A stretch of DNA of 64,000 bases from Altericroceibacterium indicum. Its GTDB lineage: Bacteria > Pseudomonadota > Alphaproteobacteria > Sphingomonadales > Sphingomonadaceae. The stretch's first letter is position 1; the number at the start of each line of letters is the position of its first letter. The DNA is taken from the NCBI RefSeq assembly GCF_009828105.1, contig NZ_WTYQ01000001.1, positions 558,001 to 622,000 of the forward strand, read 5' to 3'. Positions 1 through 8,507 of the stretch are shown here, in pieces. Made by a program: the position numbers and the translations under genes. The notes below the pieces were generated by a model that did not search any database, was not told the DNA's origin, and saw nothing but the letters and a program-made list of their open reading frames with translations.

Positions 1-1
1 C

Positions 2-529
2 TTCACGGTGTGCGCAGGGACATCGGCCAAGGGAATGCGTTTTTCATCAAATGAAATGGACGCGATCTTTCTGTCCGGCGGTGACCCCAAGAAGCTTGCA
101 GAGGCCAGCGCGGCCGCCAAAGCCGATGCGGCAGAGCTGGAGCGGTACATTCGCACCTATTCGATGATGACCATTGTCTTTGGCAAAACGGATGCTGAGG
201 CAGAGGCGACCGCGCAGCATTTCCGGGAAGGTTTCGATGAAGAGGCACTGCATGGCATGATGCGGGCCTATGGTTTCCTTGATGATGAAATTGGCAAGGA
301 AAATGACTTCACCAAGAAAGCACGCTCCAGCTTCATGGCGCCGCATATTACCGGATCGCCCCAGACGATTGTGGAGAAGCTGACAGAACTGTTCGCCACG
401 GCCGATACCGATGGGCTGATGTTGATCTTCCCCGATTACATCAAATCGCTTCCGATCTTCGGTCAGGAAGTGCTTCCGGCATTGCGTGAAGCCTTTCCCG
501 GAAAAGTTCCGGCGTCGGTCGATGCCTGA
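2..529 (+). CDS. LLM-class flavin-dependent monooxygenase, RutA-like (5' truncated by window)
   Basis: This is the C-terminal ~175 residues of a luciferase-like flavin monooxygenase; the reading frame is open to the window edge, so the true start lies outside. The stretch VCAGTSAKGMRFS, the segment around HGMMRAYGFLDDE, and the C-terminal IFPDYIKSLPIFGQEVLPALRE resemble RutA, the pyrimidine oxygenase that opens the uracil ring oxidatively using reduced FMN and O2. Its stop overlaps the start of the isochorismatase-fold hydrolase by 8 bases, a RutA-RutB-like pairing. Family membership is well supported; uracil as the substrate is not, because the neighbouring genes are not those of a rut operon. 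Confidence 0.85.
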   Translation, partial: FTVCAGTSAKGMRFSSNEMDAIFLSGGDPKKLAEASAAAKADAAELERYIRTYSMMTIVFGKTDAEAEATAQHFREGFDEEALHGMMRAYGFLDDEIGKENDFTKKARSSFMAPHITGSPQTIVEKLTELFATADTDGLMLIFPDYIKSLPIFGQEVLPALREAFPGKVPASVDA

Positions 530-1178
530 CGCCGTTTCAGACCTGCCGCATGTCGACAAGGCTGCATTGCCTGAGATGATTTCTCCGGCACGCACAGCCT
601 TGCTCGTCATCGACATTCAGACAGACTTTGCCTCGCCAGAAGGTCTGATCGGGCAGGCGGGGGTTGATCTCACATCTGCGCAGATAGCGATTGACCGGAT
701 TGAAGAATTGTTGGCGCTTGCGCGAAAAGTGGGCGTTACGATCGGCTTTGCGCGTGTGGTTACATCGCCGGACAGCGATTCCATCGCGCTCAAAACCCTG
801 ATGGAGCGCCGGGGCAGGCCGGGGGAAGAAGCCATTTGCCGCGCTGAAGGGGGCGGGGCAGATTATTACCGCGTTAAACCGCAAGCTGGCGAAATTGAGA
901 TCAGCAAACTTCTCTATAGCAGCTTTTCCGGCACCGACCTTGATGCGCAATTGAAGGCGCGAGGGGTTGATACGCTTGTGATCACAGGTCTCACCACGGA
1001 CTGTTGTGTGGATAGTACTGCGCGCGATGCCTTCCATCTTGGGTATCACGTCTTTTTGGTGAGTGATGCCTGTGACGCCTATGATGAACAGTTTCACATT
1101 CATTCACTGAATGCGATTGAGAAGAACTGCGCATTGCTGACAACTGCCGATGCTGTCAAAGCGGCCTGGCAGAGATGA
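522..1178 (+). CDS. Isochorismatase-family cysteine hydrolase
   Basis: This is a 218-residue isochorismatase-fold hydrolase. The family catalytic triad is visible: Asp31 in LLVIDIQTDF, Lys129 in EISKLLYSSF, and the nucleophile Cys162 in TGLTTDCCVDSTARDAF. Such enzymes hydrolyse amides or ureides (RutB, maleamate hydrolase, biuret hydrolase). The ATG at 522 is preferred over the one at 486, which would overlap the upstream gene further and add a basic tail that looks unlike the family. It overlaps the MFS gene downstream as ATGA, so the three genes are probably translationally coupled. The likely role is to hydrolyse the acyclic amide released by the upstream oxygenase; this is inferred from the pairing. 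Confidence 0.88.
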   Translation: MPDAVSDLPHVDKAALPEMISPARTALLVIDIQTDFASPEGLIGQAGVDLTSAQIAIDRIEELLALARKVGVTIGFARVVTSPDSDSIALKTLMERRGRPGEEAICRAEGGGADYYRVKPQAGEIEISKLLYSSFSGTDLDAQLKARGVDTLVITGLTTDCCVDSTARDAFHLGYHVFLVSDACDAYDEQFHIHSLNAIEKNCALLTTADAVKAAWQR

Positions 1179-2443
1179 GTGCTGTGGCCGCACCCATGAG
1201 TGCTGCAACTGCTTCACCGAACGCGCGGCGCGGGGTCCTGTTCGCAGCCATCACTGGCAACGCATTATGCGCCACGGCAACGGTTCACGCGGTTTTCGGC
1301 ACTTTTCTGGTCCCGCTGTCTGAAGCTTTTGCATGGCCCCGCGCCAGCATTTCGGTGGTGCTGGGCATCATCGCGCTATCTTCCGCCATCGTTTATCCGC
1401 TGGCAGGCCGGTATGCGGATAGTCATGGCACAAGGCGGATGGTGCTGATTGGCAATGTCCTTTTTGCATTGTCTGTTGGCGCATTGGCATTCAGCAATGG
1501 CAGCCTGCCGATGTTCTACGCCACCTTTTTGGCGATAGGTATCTTTGGCGGCATCCCAAGCACGGCGATCTTTTCCAAGCTGGTGGCAGAATGGTTCAGA
1601 GAAAATCGCGGCACGGCGCTTGGGATCAGTGCAGGGCTTGGGAATGGTATCGGTGCGGTTTGCCTGCCGATCCTCGCCGCTGTTCTGGTCAGCCATTACG
1701 GTTGGCAAATGGGCTATGTCGGTATTGCTTTGCTCATCGCTGTTGTCGGGACGCCGGTCTATCTCGCGTTCCTCAAAGATGCGCCGGGCTTTGGTAAGGT
1801 GGAGGAGGAGCGCGCGGATTCTGCTGACGGCCTGTCCGTTTCGCAAGCTGCGCGCAAACCAGCCTTCTGGTTCATCATGATAGCCATTGCCGCAGGAGGC
1901 GGAATTTCCACTGCCGTCCTCAGCCATGTGGTGCCGATTGTCGGGGATCGTGGGTTCAGCCTCGCCACTGGTACAGCGGTTTTGAGCGTGCTGGCACTGG
2001 TGGGGTCTATCTGGCAGATTGTGACTGGAAGAATGCTCGATAAATCCAGTGGGCCACGCATCATCGTGCCGATGTATGCACTCGCTATTATTGGCCTTTT
2101 CGCGCTGGAATATGGCCCGTCCTCAGGCTTTCTGATCGCTGGCGGTACATGTCTTGGCATCTCACTTGGGTGCCAGTTTGGTTCACTGCCGTTCTTTATT
2201 GCACGATATTTTGGCTTGCGGCATTTTGGCGCCATTCTGGGGGTGATGTATTCGGCTGTGATTGCAGCGCAGGGCACTACCCCGGTCCTGCTCGATATGG
2301 CATTCGACACATTCCACACATACCGTCCGGCGATCCATATTGCGATGGGGATCATGGCGGCTGGCAGCATGTTGTTGCTGCTTTTGCCGGCCTATCGCTC
2401 CAAGGTGGATGCGAAAGGGCTGGGGGTAAGGGTGCGGCATTAA
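1175..2443 (+). CDS. MFS transporter (monocarboxylate/OFA-like)
   Basis: This is a 422-residue integral membrane protein with about 12 hydrophobic segments in two halves separated by a charged loop (about residues 205-230). The loop after helix 2 contains GRYADSHGTRRMV, which fits the MFS A-motif region. The N-terminal half resembles monocarboxylate or oxalate/formate-type porters. The start codon overlaps the stop of the hydrolase (ATGA), so it belongs to the same operon. It most likely imports the substrate of the catabolic cluster or exports an intermediate; the sequence does not identify the solute. Confidence 0.85.
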   Translation: MSAVAAPMSAATASPNARRGVLFAAITGNALCATATVHAVFGTFLVPLSEAFAWPRASISVVLGIIALSSAIVYPLAGRYADSHGTRRMVLIGNVLFALSVGALAFSNGSLPMFYATFLAIGIFGGIPSTAIFSKLVAEWFRENRGTALGISAGLGNGIGAVCLPILAAVLVSHYGWQMGYVGIALLIAVVGTPVYLAFLKDAPGFGKVEEERADSADGLSVSQAARKPAFWFIMIAIAAGGGISTAVLSHVVPIVGDRGFSLATGTAVLSVLALVGSIWQIVTGRMLDKSSGPRIIVPMYALAIIGLFALEYGPSSGFLIAGGTCLGISLGCQFGSLPFFIARYFGLRHFGAILGVMYSAVIAAQGTTPVLLDMAFDTFHTYRPAIHIAMGIMAAGSMLLLLLPAYRSKVDAKGLGVRVRH

Positions 2444-2540
2444 TGTTGACCACCAAGGTGAAGGGCGTCACGGATCAAGACTGTGGCACTTTAATCATTC
2501 ATTCCTAGATAGACGCTGGCAATGAAAGAGAGTGAAACCC

Positions 2541-3815
2541 ATGATATTTAGTGGCCCGGTGAAATATCTCGTGCTTTTCGCTTTTAGCGCACTCTTCTTC
2601 ATGCTCAACGCCTGCACCTTCAATGGCCTTGGTGTCGTGCTTCCCTATATGATTGATGAAATGGGCTGGGCCTGGGCCGTTGCGGGCCTTGGCTTTACCT
2701 TTCTGGGCCTTTCATGCGGGCTGGCCAGCATGGCACCAGCTTTGGCTATTCGGACGATAGGCATCGCAAGAACCATGTTGCTGGGAGGGGCGGTGCTCGC
2801 CACGGGTTTCATGTGCATGGGGCTGGCGCATGTCCCGATGACCTATTTTGTTGGTACCATCCTGCTTGGTATTGGTTTTGCGCTGTGCGGCACAACCGCC
2901 GGGGTGAATGTCGTTTCCCATTCCTTCCGCCGCAGTTCGACAGCCGTTGGCATCTACTTCACAGCCGGGGGGCTTGGCGCTGTGGCCGGGCCGATGTTCG
3001 TTTATGCGACACAATCGCTCACGGGGGATTGGCGCTATTACTGGTATGGCGCGGCAGCCTGCGCGCTTGTTCTGTCCATTTTTGCCGCCATCGTCACCGC
3101 AGATCGCCCGCAGCTTAACGATACGGGTGCAGAAAAATCAGAGCCATTGCCAGCGGGTGGCTGGACTGCACGTGCGGCTCTTCGAACGATGCAATTCTAT
3201 GTCGTGGTGGGGGCCTATACCGCTTTCCTGCTCATCAACACGACGGTTCATGGATTTGCGGTAAAACATTTGTCTGAAAGCGGCCTCAGCATGGGAAGTG
3301 CCGCCACGGTGATGAGCGCGATTGCGTTGATCGGTGCGGTAGGGTCTGCAGGGGCAGGTGTGGCCGGAGAACGTATGAAGCCGCGTCATCTCGCGATGCT
3401 GTCGCTGGCTGCAACGGTGATCGGCACATTGGCTCTGATTGGTGGTGGGAGCTGGCTGACACTACCCCTTGCAGTGCTGGGCCTCGGCATCGGTTTTGGC
3501 TTCAGCTATGTCAGCACGGCGATGTTGCTGATCGACCTGTTTGGAAAACGCCCCAATCTTGAGCTCTATTCTGTCATGACCCTGATTTCCACTCTGGCTG
3601 CTATTGGCCCGGCTCTTGGTGGCATGGTGCGCGATGAGGCGGGCAGTTTCTCGCTCGTCTTCATTGGCTGTGCGGTTCTGGGAACGATATTCCTGCTGTT
3701 GCTGGCCATCATGCGCCGTCCCGCTGCGCCTGCTGAAATGCTGAGTGAAACAAGACTTCAGGAGGCCAAGGCCCCATCGTCTGTGCAAACCTCTCAGCCA
3801 GTATTGGCAGCGTAA
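2541..3815 (+). CDS. MFS transporter (second paralogue)
   Basis: This is a ~424-residue membrane protein with two sets of six hydrophobic segments. It resembles the preceding MFS gene in size and topology and is probably a distant paralogue. The ATG at 2541 follows a purine-rich GAAAGAGAG; a GTG at 2532 in the same frame is an alternative that would add MKP. It lies 97 bases after the first transporter and ends two bases before the M20 hydrolase gene, so it is probably in the same transcript. The last ~30 residues are hydrophilic (KAPSSVQTSQPVLAA), a cytoplasmic tail. The solute is unknown. Confidence 0.84.
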   Translation: MIFSGPVKYLVLFAFSALFFMLNACTFNGLGVVLPYMIDEMGWAWAVAGLGFTFLGLSCGLASMAPALAIRTIGIARTMLLGGAVLATGFMCMGLAHVPMTYFVGTILLGIGFALCGTTAGVNVVSHSFRRSSTAVGIYFTAGGLGAVAGPMFVYATQSLTGDWRYYWYGAAACALVLSIFAAIVTADRPQLNDTGAEKSEPLPAGGWTARAALRTMQFYVVVGAYTAFLLINTTVHGFAVKHLSESGLSMGSAATVMSAIALIGAVGSAGAGVAGERMKPRHLAMLSLAATVIGTLALIGGGSWLTLPLAVLGLGIGFGFSYVSTAMLLIDLFGKRPNLELYSVMTLISTLAAIGPALGGMVRDEAGSFSLVFIGCAVLGTIFLLLLAIMRRPAAPAEMLSETRLQEAKAPSSVQTSQPVLAA

Positions 3816-3817
3816 GA

Positions 3818-5209
3818 ATGACAGATACGGATATGTCTGGCTTCGCTCATCCTGATGCTTCGCCTTATAAGGTGAGTGAAGCAGAGCGCGATGCGATTGC
3901 CGCTGCGATCGATCAGGATGAACTGGTCACGCTGGCGCTGGAGTTGGGGAATATTCCGTCTCGTTCGAAAGAAGAGGCAGAAGCTGCTCAATATGTCTAT
4001 GATTGGATGGACCGGGAAGGTTTTGCCCCGAGGCGATGCGGCGCAACACCTGAACGCCCCAACATTATTGGGGAATATGGTGGCACGGGTACGGGGGCAA
4101 ACCTGCTTTTCACCGCCCATCTTGATACAGAAAGCCCCAGCGGGGATAGCACGCTCGATCGGTTTCGCTATCGGGAAAGCACTATGCGCGACCCCGAATG
4201 GACGAAATGCTGGATCGATGAAGATGGCCGCTTAAGGGGCTATCCGATTTCCAACGACAGGGGGCCGCTTTCCTGCTCACTGATCGCTGCCAAGGCGCTC
4301 AAAAAAGCGGGCATCGGTCTTGCCGGAAAGACATGGCTTACCGCCTGTCCGGGTGAAATCGGACCGGAGCCTATCGAAGAATATGAAGGTATTGATTATC
4401 TCGGCAAAGATATCGGTGCGCATTATCTCTTCCATCACGGCGGGGTCGCGCCAGATTATGCCATTGCAGCCGAAGGCACCGATTTTGGCGCGACCTGGCA
4501 TGGTGGTGGCTATGCCGTATTCCGCGTAAGAATATTCGGGCAGGGCATGTTCACGCCCATTCTTGAAGCGCCTGAAGTGGCAACACAGCACCCCAATCCG
4601 ATTTATCGTCTAGGCCCGGTGATTGAGGCTCTTCATGCATGGGGCCGGGAATGGGAAGCAAACAGCGTCTATGAAGGGCCGGGTGGGGTGTCCCATCCAA
4701 AAGTTCAGATCGCTTCTGTGCGCGCCGGCAATCCGCTGGAATATGGCGCAGGAACAGAAGTTTGCGCGCTCTATGTGGAAGTGAGCCTTAACCCAAGGCA
4801 GAAGGCTGCTGACGCGCAGCACGGTATTCTGGCAGCTATGCGTCGGGTAGATGTGCAGGAATTTGACATTGCGCCGGTTGTCGTGCGGCACGGTTTTGAA
4901 GCAAATGCGCAGGAAGTGGCGGCTTTGGCAGGCGCAGTGGATGCCGCAACCCGTCTCGGCCGTGGTGTGGCGCTGGAAATGGCCCATCCGGTCTATTCCA
5001 GCATGTGGCGGGATCACAATGTCTTCAACATGCACCGTATTCCGGCGTTGACGACTGGAATGCCGCGCTGGCGGCCGACGCCGGATGATATGGCTTCATC
5101 CGCTCTGGTCTATGCTCTCACCATGCTGGCGGTGTGCGGCCGGGGTGAAGATCCCAAGGGAAGTGCCGGGCCATCAACCGTCTATGGTGACAATGAAACA
5201 CCGTTCTGA
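3818..5209 (+). CDS. M20-family metallohydrolase (ArgE/DapE/peptidase-like)
   Basis: This is a 463-residue M20 metallohydrolase. Metal-site motifs can be seen in order: FTAHLDTE (His and Asp ligands), ISNDRGP (bridging Asp), an Asp/Glu-rich CPGEIGPEPIEEYEG at the catalytic-Glu position, AIAAEGTDFG, and a late His in EMAHPVYSSMWRDHNV. The family hydrolyses peptide or N-acyl amide bonds with two zinc ions. The protein is longer than typical ArgE/DapE (about 380) and the loop between the second and third motifs is expanded. It starts two bases after the MFS stop, suggesting an operon. It probably cleaves an amide intermediate of the cluster; the exact substrate is unknown. Confidence 0.82.
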   Translation: MTDTDMSGFAHPDASPYKVSEAERDAIAAAIDQDELVTLALELGNIPSRSKEEAEAAQYVYDWMDREGFAPRRCGATPERPNIIGEYGGTGTGANLLFTAHLDTESPSGDSTLDRFRYRESTMRDPEWTKCWIDEDGRLRGYPISNDRGPLSCSLIAAKALKKAGIGLAGKTWLTACPGEIGPEPIEEYEGIDYLGKDIGAHYLFHHGGVAPDYAIAAEGTDFGATWHGGGYAVFRVRIFGQGMFTPILEAPEVATQHPNPIYRLGPVIEALHAWGREWEANSVYEGPGGVSHPKVQIASVRAGNPLEYGAGTEVCALYVEVSLNPRQKAADAQHGILAAMRRVDVQEFDIAPVVVRHGFEANAQEVAALAGAVDAATRLGRGVALEMAHPVYSSMWRDHNVFNMHRIPALTTGMPRWRPTPDDMASSALVYALTMLAVCGRGEDPKGSAGPSTVYGDNETPF

Positions 5210-5323
5210 TTTACTGCTGACCTTGCGTTCAAATTGACTTGTGCACTGCAACGTGTCAGCCTCTTTCCTGTGCTGTCCGAATGGGCAGTGCCAATGATGA
5301 TGCCGGCCTGATCGGTTCAATAA

Positions 5324-7654
5324 ATGGTTGCACCTTTGCGCTTCACGACGAATGCATATCCCAAGGAAGACCGTCTCAAAGCATGGCGGTTTGCCCTTCA
5401 ACGCCTCTCCATCACTGTTCAGGCAGCGATCGAGGATTCGCTTTACGGTGACCTCGTGCAGGTCAGGAGCAGTCAAGGCATCAGCTTCACGCGGATAACG
5501 GCTACAGCGCAGGAATATGTCGTTGATTTCAGCGATGCGCCTGGCTCCTTGTGGCTCGCGATATTGCTTGATGGGTCTGGCGAAGTGTTGAGCGGAGTTG
5601 ACGAGCTGAAGCTCGAAGATTCCGACATGATCTGCGCCCGCTCTGACGCTGTGGTGCGCTATAAATTACCGGGTGAGCATCGCCTGCTACTGGTTCATAT
5701 TCCCAAGGCTGCCATTGACCAGCGGTTGAAAACACCGATGCCCGAACAGCCGCGTCATATTGCCGCTGAAAGCGGGGCATCGCGGGTTCTTTCCGGGATG
5801 CTGCGGGCATTGGCTGATATGCTTGTCGAAGCGACGATGGACCAATTGGGACCGGTTGAGCTCTCTTTGCCGGAATTTCTCGTCGCCAGCCTGATGGACA
5901 ATGCCTCCCCCCGTGCGATGGGTGGCGCGGCGGGTGTCCGCGCTGCATTGCTGGAGCGGATTTTTCAGACGATTGAAATGCGGCTGAGCGATCCGAACCT
6001 TAACTATCAGCAGATAGCGGGGGAACATGGCATTTCGCCACGCTATCTGCAGAAATTGTTTGAAAGTATCGACGACAGTTTCGGCCATTATGTGAAGGTT
6101 CGCCGGCTGGAACGCTGCCGCCTCGATTTGCGCAGCCCACTTCATGCGCAAAAATCGATTTCGGATATTCTCTTCCAATGGGGATTTAACGATAGCGCCA
6201 GTTTCAGCCGGGCATTCCGCGAACAATATGGCATGTCTCCGCGCGAATATCGCAAAATGCTTGATATCGATGAAGCGCAGGAGGAGCGGACCCGCCGCCG
6301 TGGCCGCCCGGCCAATGCCAAGGGAGCAAAGGATGAGGCGGTTGAGGAAGAGCTAAAAGGGCTCGCTTCCGACAATGTGGTTGAAGATGATCCCCGCGAT
6401 GATGGCCATATCCGCCATCATTATTTACCGGTCAGCCCGGAAACGGTGCATTGGGGCTATTTCAATCGCGCATTGAAACCGGTCCTTACCGTTCGGTCAG
6501 GCGATTACATCACCATCGAAACACTCACTCACCATGCCAATGATGACCCTGAACGTATGGTGGAAGGCGATAAGGGCGCAGAAGGCGTCTATCACTGGAC
6601 CAAGGAAAGCAAAGCGATTGAGCGCCGTGGCGCAGGCCCGATGGATGCCAGCGCACTTGGCCGTGGGCCGGGGGAAGGCTTTGGCGTGCATATTTGCACC
6701 GGGCCGATTGCCATTCCTGAAGCGGAACCTGGCGATCTTATCGAAGTCAGAATTCTGGAGTTGAAGCCGCGCGAAAGTGCTAATCCTCGCTTTCAGGGCA
6801 AAGCCTTTGGCAGCAATGCGGCAACCTATTGGGGCTTCCATTTTGAAGATCTGCTGACTGAACCGCATCAGCGCGAAGTGATTACCATTTATGAAGTGAA
6901 TGGCGATCCGGGGCGCGTTCCCACCGCCCATGCGGTCTATAATTTTCGCTGGACGCCCCAGACCGACCCGTCTGGTAAAGTGCATGAGCGATATGACTAT
7001 CCCGGCGTTCCGGTCGATCCCGCCACGATTGAGCGGAATTACGATATTCTCGCAAATGTCGAAATTCCAATTCGCCCCCATTTCGGTGTGATCGCTCTGG
7101 CGCCGGCCCATAATGGACTGGTGGATTCCGTGCCGCCCGGCCCTTTTGGCGGCAATATGGACAATTGGCGCACCGGGCCGGGGGCGAGCATCTATTTGCC
7201 CGTTCAGGTGGCTGGTGGTTTGCTTTCGCTAGGCGATCCGCACGCTTCACAAGGCGATTCTGAGCTATGTGGCACGGCGATCGAATGTTCGATGACCGGG
7301 CTTATTCAGGTGATCCATCACCCGGCTGGCAAGATGCGCGATCACTTGCGTGATCTGGATTATCCGTTGATCGAAACGGATGAGGAATGGGTCATCATGG
7401 GGTTCAGCCAGACCGATTATCTCAAGGAATTGGGTGAAAATGCCCAGAGCGAAATCTACAAGCGCGCCTCTGTCGATTCCGCGATGCGCGACGCTTTCCG
7501 CAAAGCCCGACGCTTTTTGATGACGACCAAAGATCTCAATGAAGATGAGGCGATTTCGCTCTTATCCGTTGGGGTGGACTTTGGAATTTCTCAGGTGGCC
7601 AATGGCAATTGGGGCGTTCATGCGGTGATCCGCAAGGCCCTGTTTACCGCCTGA
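5324..7654 (+). CDS. Fusion: AraC-family regulator + acetamidase/formamidase
   Basis: This is one continuous 776-codon frame holding two normally separate proteins. Residues 1-200 look like an AraC ligand-binding-like domain. Residues about 208-312 form the AraC double helix-turn-helix, with YLQKLFESIDDSFGHYV in the first half and SDILFQWGFNDSASFSRAFR in the second. A charged linker (313-362) contains the AT-hook-like core RGRP at 326-329. Residues about 363-776 match the FmdA/AmdA amidase family, with PETVHWGYF, THHANDDPE, GGNMDNWRTG and LGDPHASQGDSELCGTAIE. No stop or shift lies between the parts. The amidase family releases ammonia from formamide or short amides. Both parts are homologous to the separate genes at 9576-11673. 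Whether the product is a regulator that senses substrate through an enzyme-like domain, or a bifunctional enzyme, is open. Confidence 0.9.
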   Translation: MVAPLRFTTNAYPKEDRLKAWRFALQRLSITVQAAIEDSLYGDLVQVRSSQGISFTRITATAQEYVVDFSDAPGSLWLAILLDGSGEVLSGVDELKLEDSDMICARSDAVVRYKLPGEHRLLLVHIPKAAIDQRLKTPMPEQPRHIAAESGASRVLSGMLRALADMLVEATMDQLGPVELSLPEFLVASLMDNASPRAMGGAAGVRAALLERIFQTIEMRLSDPNLNYQQIAGEHGISPRYLQKLFESIDDSFGHYVKVRRLERCRLDLRSPLHAQKSISDILFQWGFNDSASFSRAFREQYGMSPREYRKMLDIDEAQEERTRRRGRPANAKGAKDEAVEEELKGLASDNVVEDDPRDDGHIRHHYLPVSPETVHWGYFNRALKPVLTVRSGDYITIETLTHHANDDPERMVEGDKGAEGVYHWTKESKAIERRGAGPMDASALGRGPGEGFGVHICTGPIAIPEAEPGDLIEVRILELKPRESANPRFQGKAFGSNAATYWGFHFEDLLTEPHQREVITIYEVNGDPGRVPTAHAVYNFRWTPQTDPSGKVHERYDYPGVPVDPATIERNYDILANVEIPIRPHFGVIALAPAHNGLVDSVPPGPFGGNMDNWRTGPGASIYLPVQVAGGLLSLGDPHASQGDSELCGTAIECSMTGLIQVIHHPAGKMRDHLRDLDYPLIETDEEWVIMGFSQTDYLKELGENAQSEIYKRASVDSAMRDAFRKARRFLMTTKDLNEDEAISLLSVGVDFGISQVANGNWGVHAVIRKALFTA

Positions 7655-7662
7655 TACTCGGA

Positions 7663-7692
7663 GGCGGTGGAGAATATTCCACCGCCCTTGTT
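7663..7692 (+). terminator. Hairpin between converging genes
   Basis: A 9-bp perfect stem (GGCGGTGGA / TCCACCGCC) with a 6-base loop lies nine bases after the stop of the AraC-amidase fusion and just before the stop of the converging dioxygenase gene. Only a short, imperfect T tract (cttgtt) follows, so it may terminate transcription inefficiently on its own. Confidence 0.55.
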
Positions 7693-7694
7693 CA

Positions 7695-8507
7695 TCAATA
7701 GGGTTTATCGCCGGCAATCGTCACGCGGTAGCCGGAGCGTGTATCGGGAAAATAGTCCCATGTGGCGAAATGCTGGGTGCAACGATTATCCCAGAAGGCA
7801 ACCGAATGAGGCTGCCAGCGAAAGCGGACCTGAAAGTTCGGGTTCTTCACATGATCGAACAAAAAACGCAGGATCGCGTCGCTTTCGGGCTTGGGAAGCC
7901 CTTCAATCTTCGTAGTCTTGGACGCATTGACGAAGAGGCATTTGCGCTTTGTGACCGGGTGTGTGCGGATGACCGGATGGATATTCCGGGGATATTTCTT
8001 CTCCACATCCGGGAAAAGCTCCCGATAGATATGGTTGGAATCATGCACGGCCTGTAGCGGATCAAGAAACGCCTTCATCGCGTCAGACAGCGCATCATAA
8101 GCGGCATACATGCTTGACCAAAGCGTATCGCCGCCATCAGCAGGTAGCGTGTGCATATAAAGGATGCTGCCCATCGGAGGCTCTGCATCTTCGCTCAGGT
8201 CAGAATGCCAGTCTTCCCCGGCAACGAAGGTGCTGTTTTCATCGGCATGAATGCGCACGATCTCAGGGTTATCCTCAAGTCCGGATACGCCACTATGATA
8301 GGCAAATTCACCGAAATAGCTGCCAAAACGCTTATGGCTTTCATGGGTAAGGTGCTGATTACGGAAGAAGATCACCTGATATTGCATCAACGCATCGTGC
8401 AAAGCAGCCTGAACCGTCTCTCCAAGCGGTTCATTCAGATCGACACCAAAAATCTCGGCGCCGATCCTGCGCGTCATGGGGCGAACTTCAATTCCAGCTT
8501 CAGGCAT
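7695..8507 (-). CDS. TauD/TfdA-family 2-oxoglutarate/Fe(II) dioxygenase
   Basis: This is a 270-residue TauD/TfdA dioxygenase, normal length for the family. The iron facial triad is visible as His101 and Asp103 in EDWHSDLS and His246 in CTQHFATWDY; Arg257/Arg261 in DTRSGYRV are placed to bind 2-oxoglutarate. These enzymes hydroxylate a substrate carbon next to a heteroatom, often causing C-S, C-N or C-O cleavage. Its start overlaps the end of the SBF-like transporter by 8 bases, so the two are cotranscribed. The substrate is unknown; a link to an imported sulfonate, ether or amine-containing acid is an inference. Confidence 0.88.
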   Translation of the reverse strand: MPEAGIEVRPMTRRIGAEIFGVDLNEPLGETVQAALHDALMQYQVIFFRNQHLTHESHKRFGSYFGEFAYHSGVSGLEDNPEIVRIHADENSTFVAGEDWHSDLSEDAEPPMGSILYMHTLPADGGDTLWSSMYAAYDALSDAMKAFLDPLQAVHDSNHIYRELFPDVEKKYPRNIHPVIRTHPVTKRKCLFVNASKTTKIEGLPKPESDAILRFLFDHVKNPNFQVRFRWQPHSVAFWDNRCTQHFATWDYFPDTRSGYRVTIAGDKPY

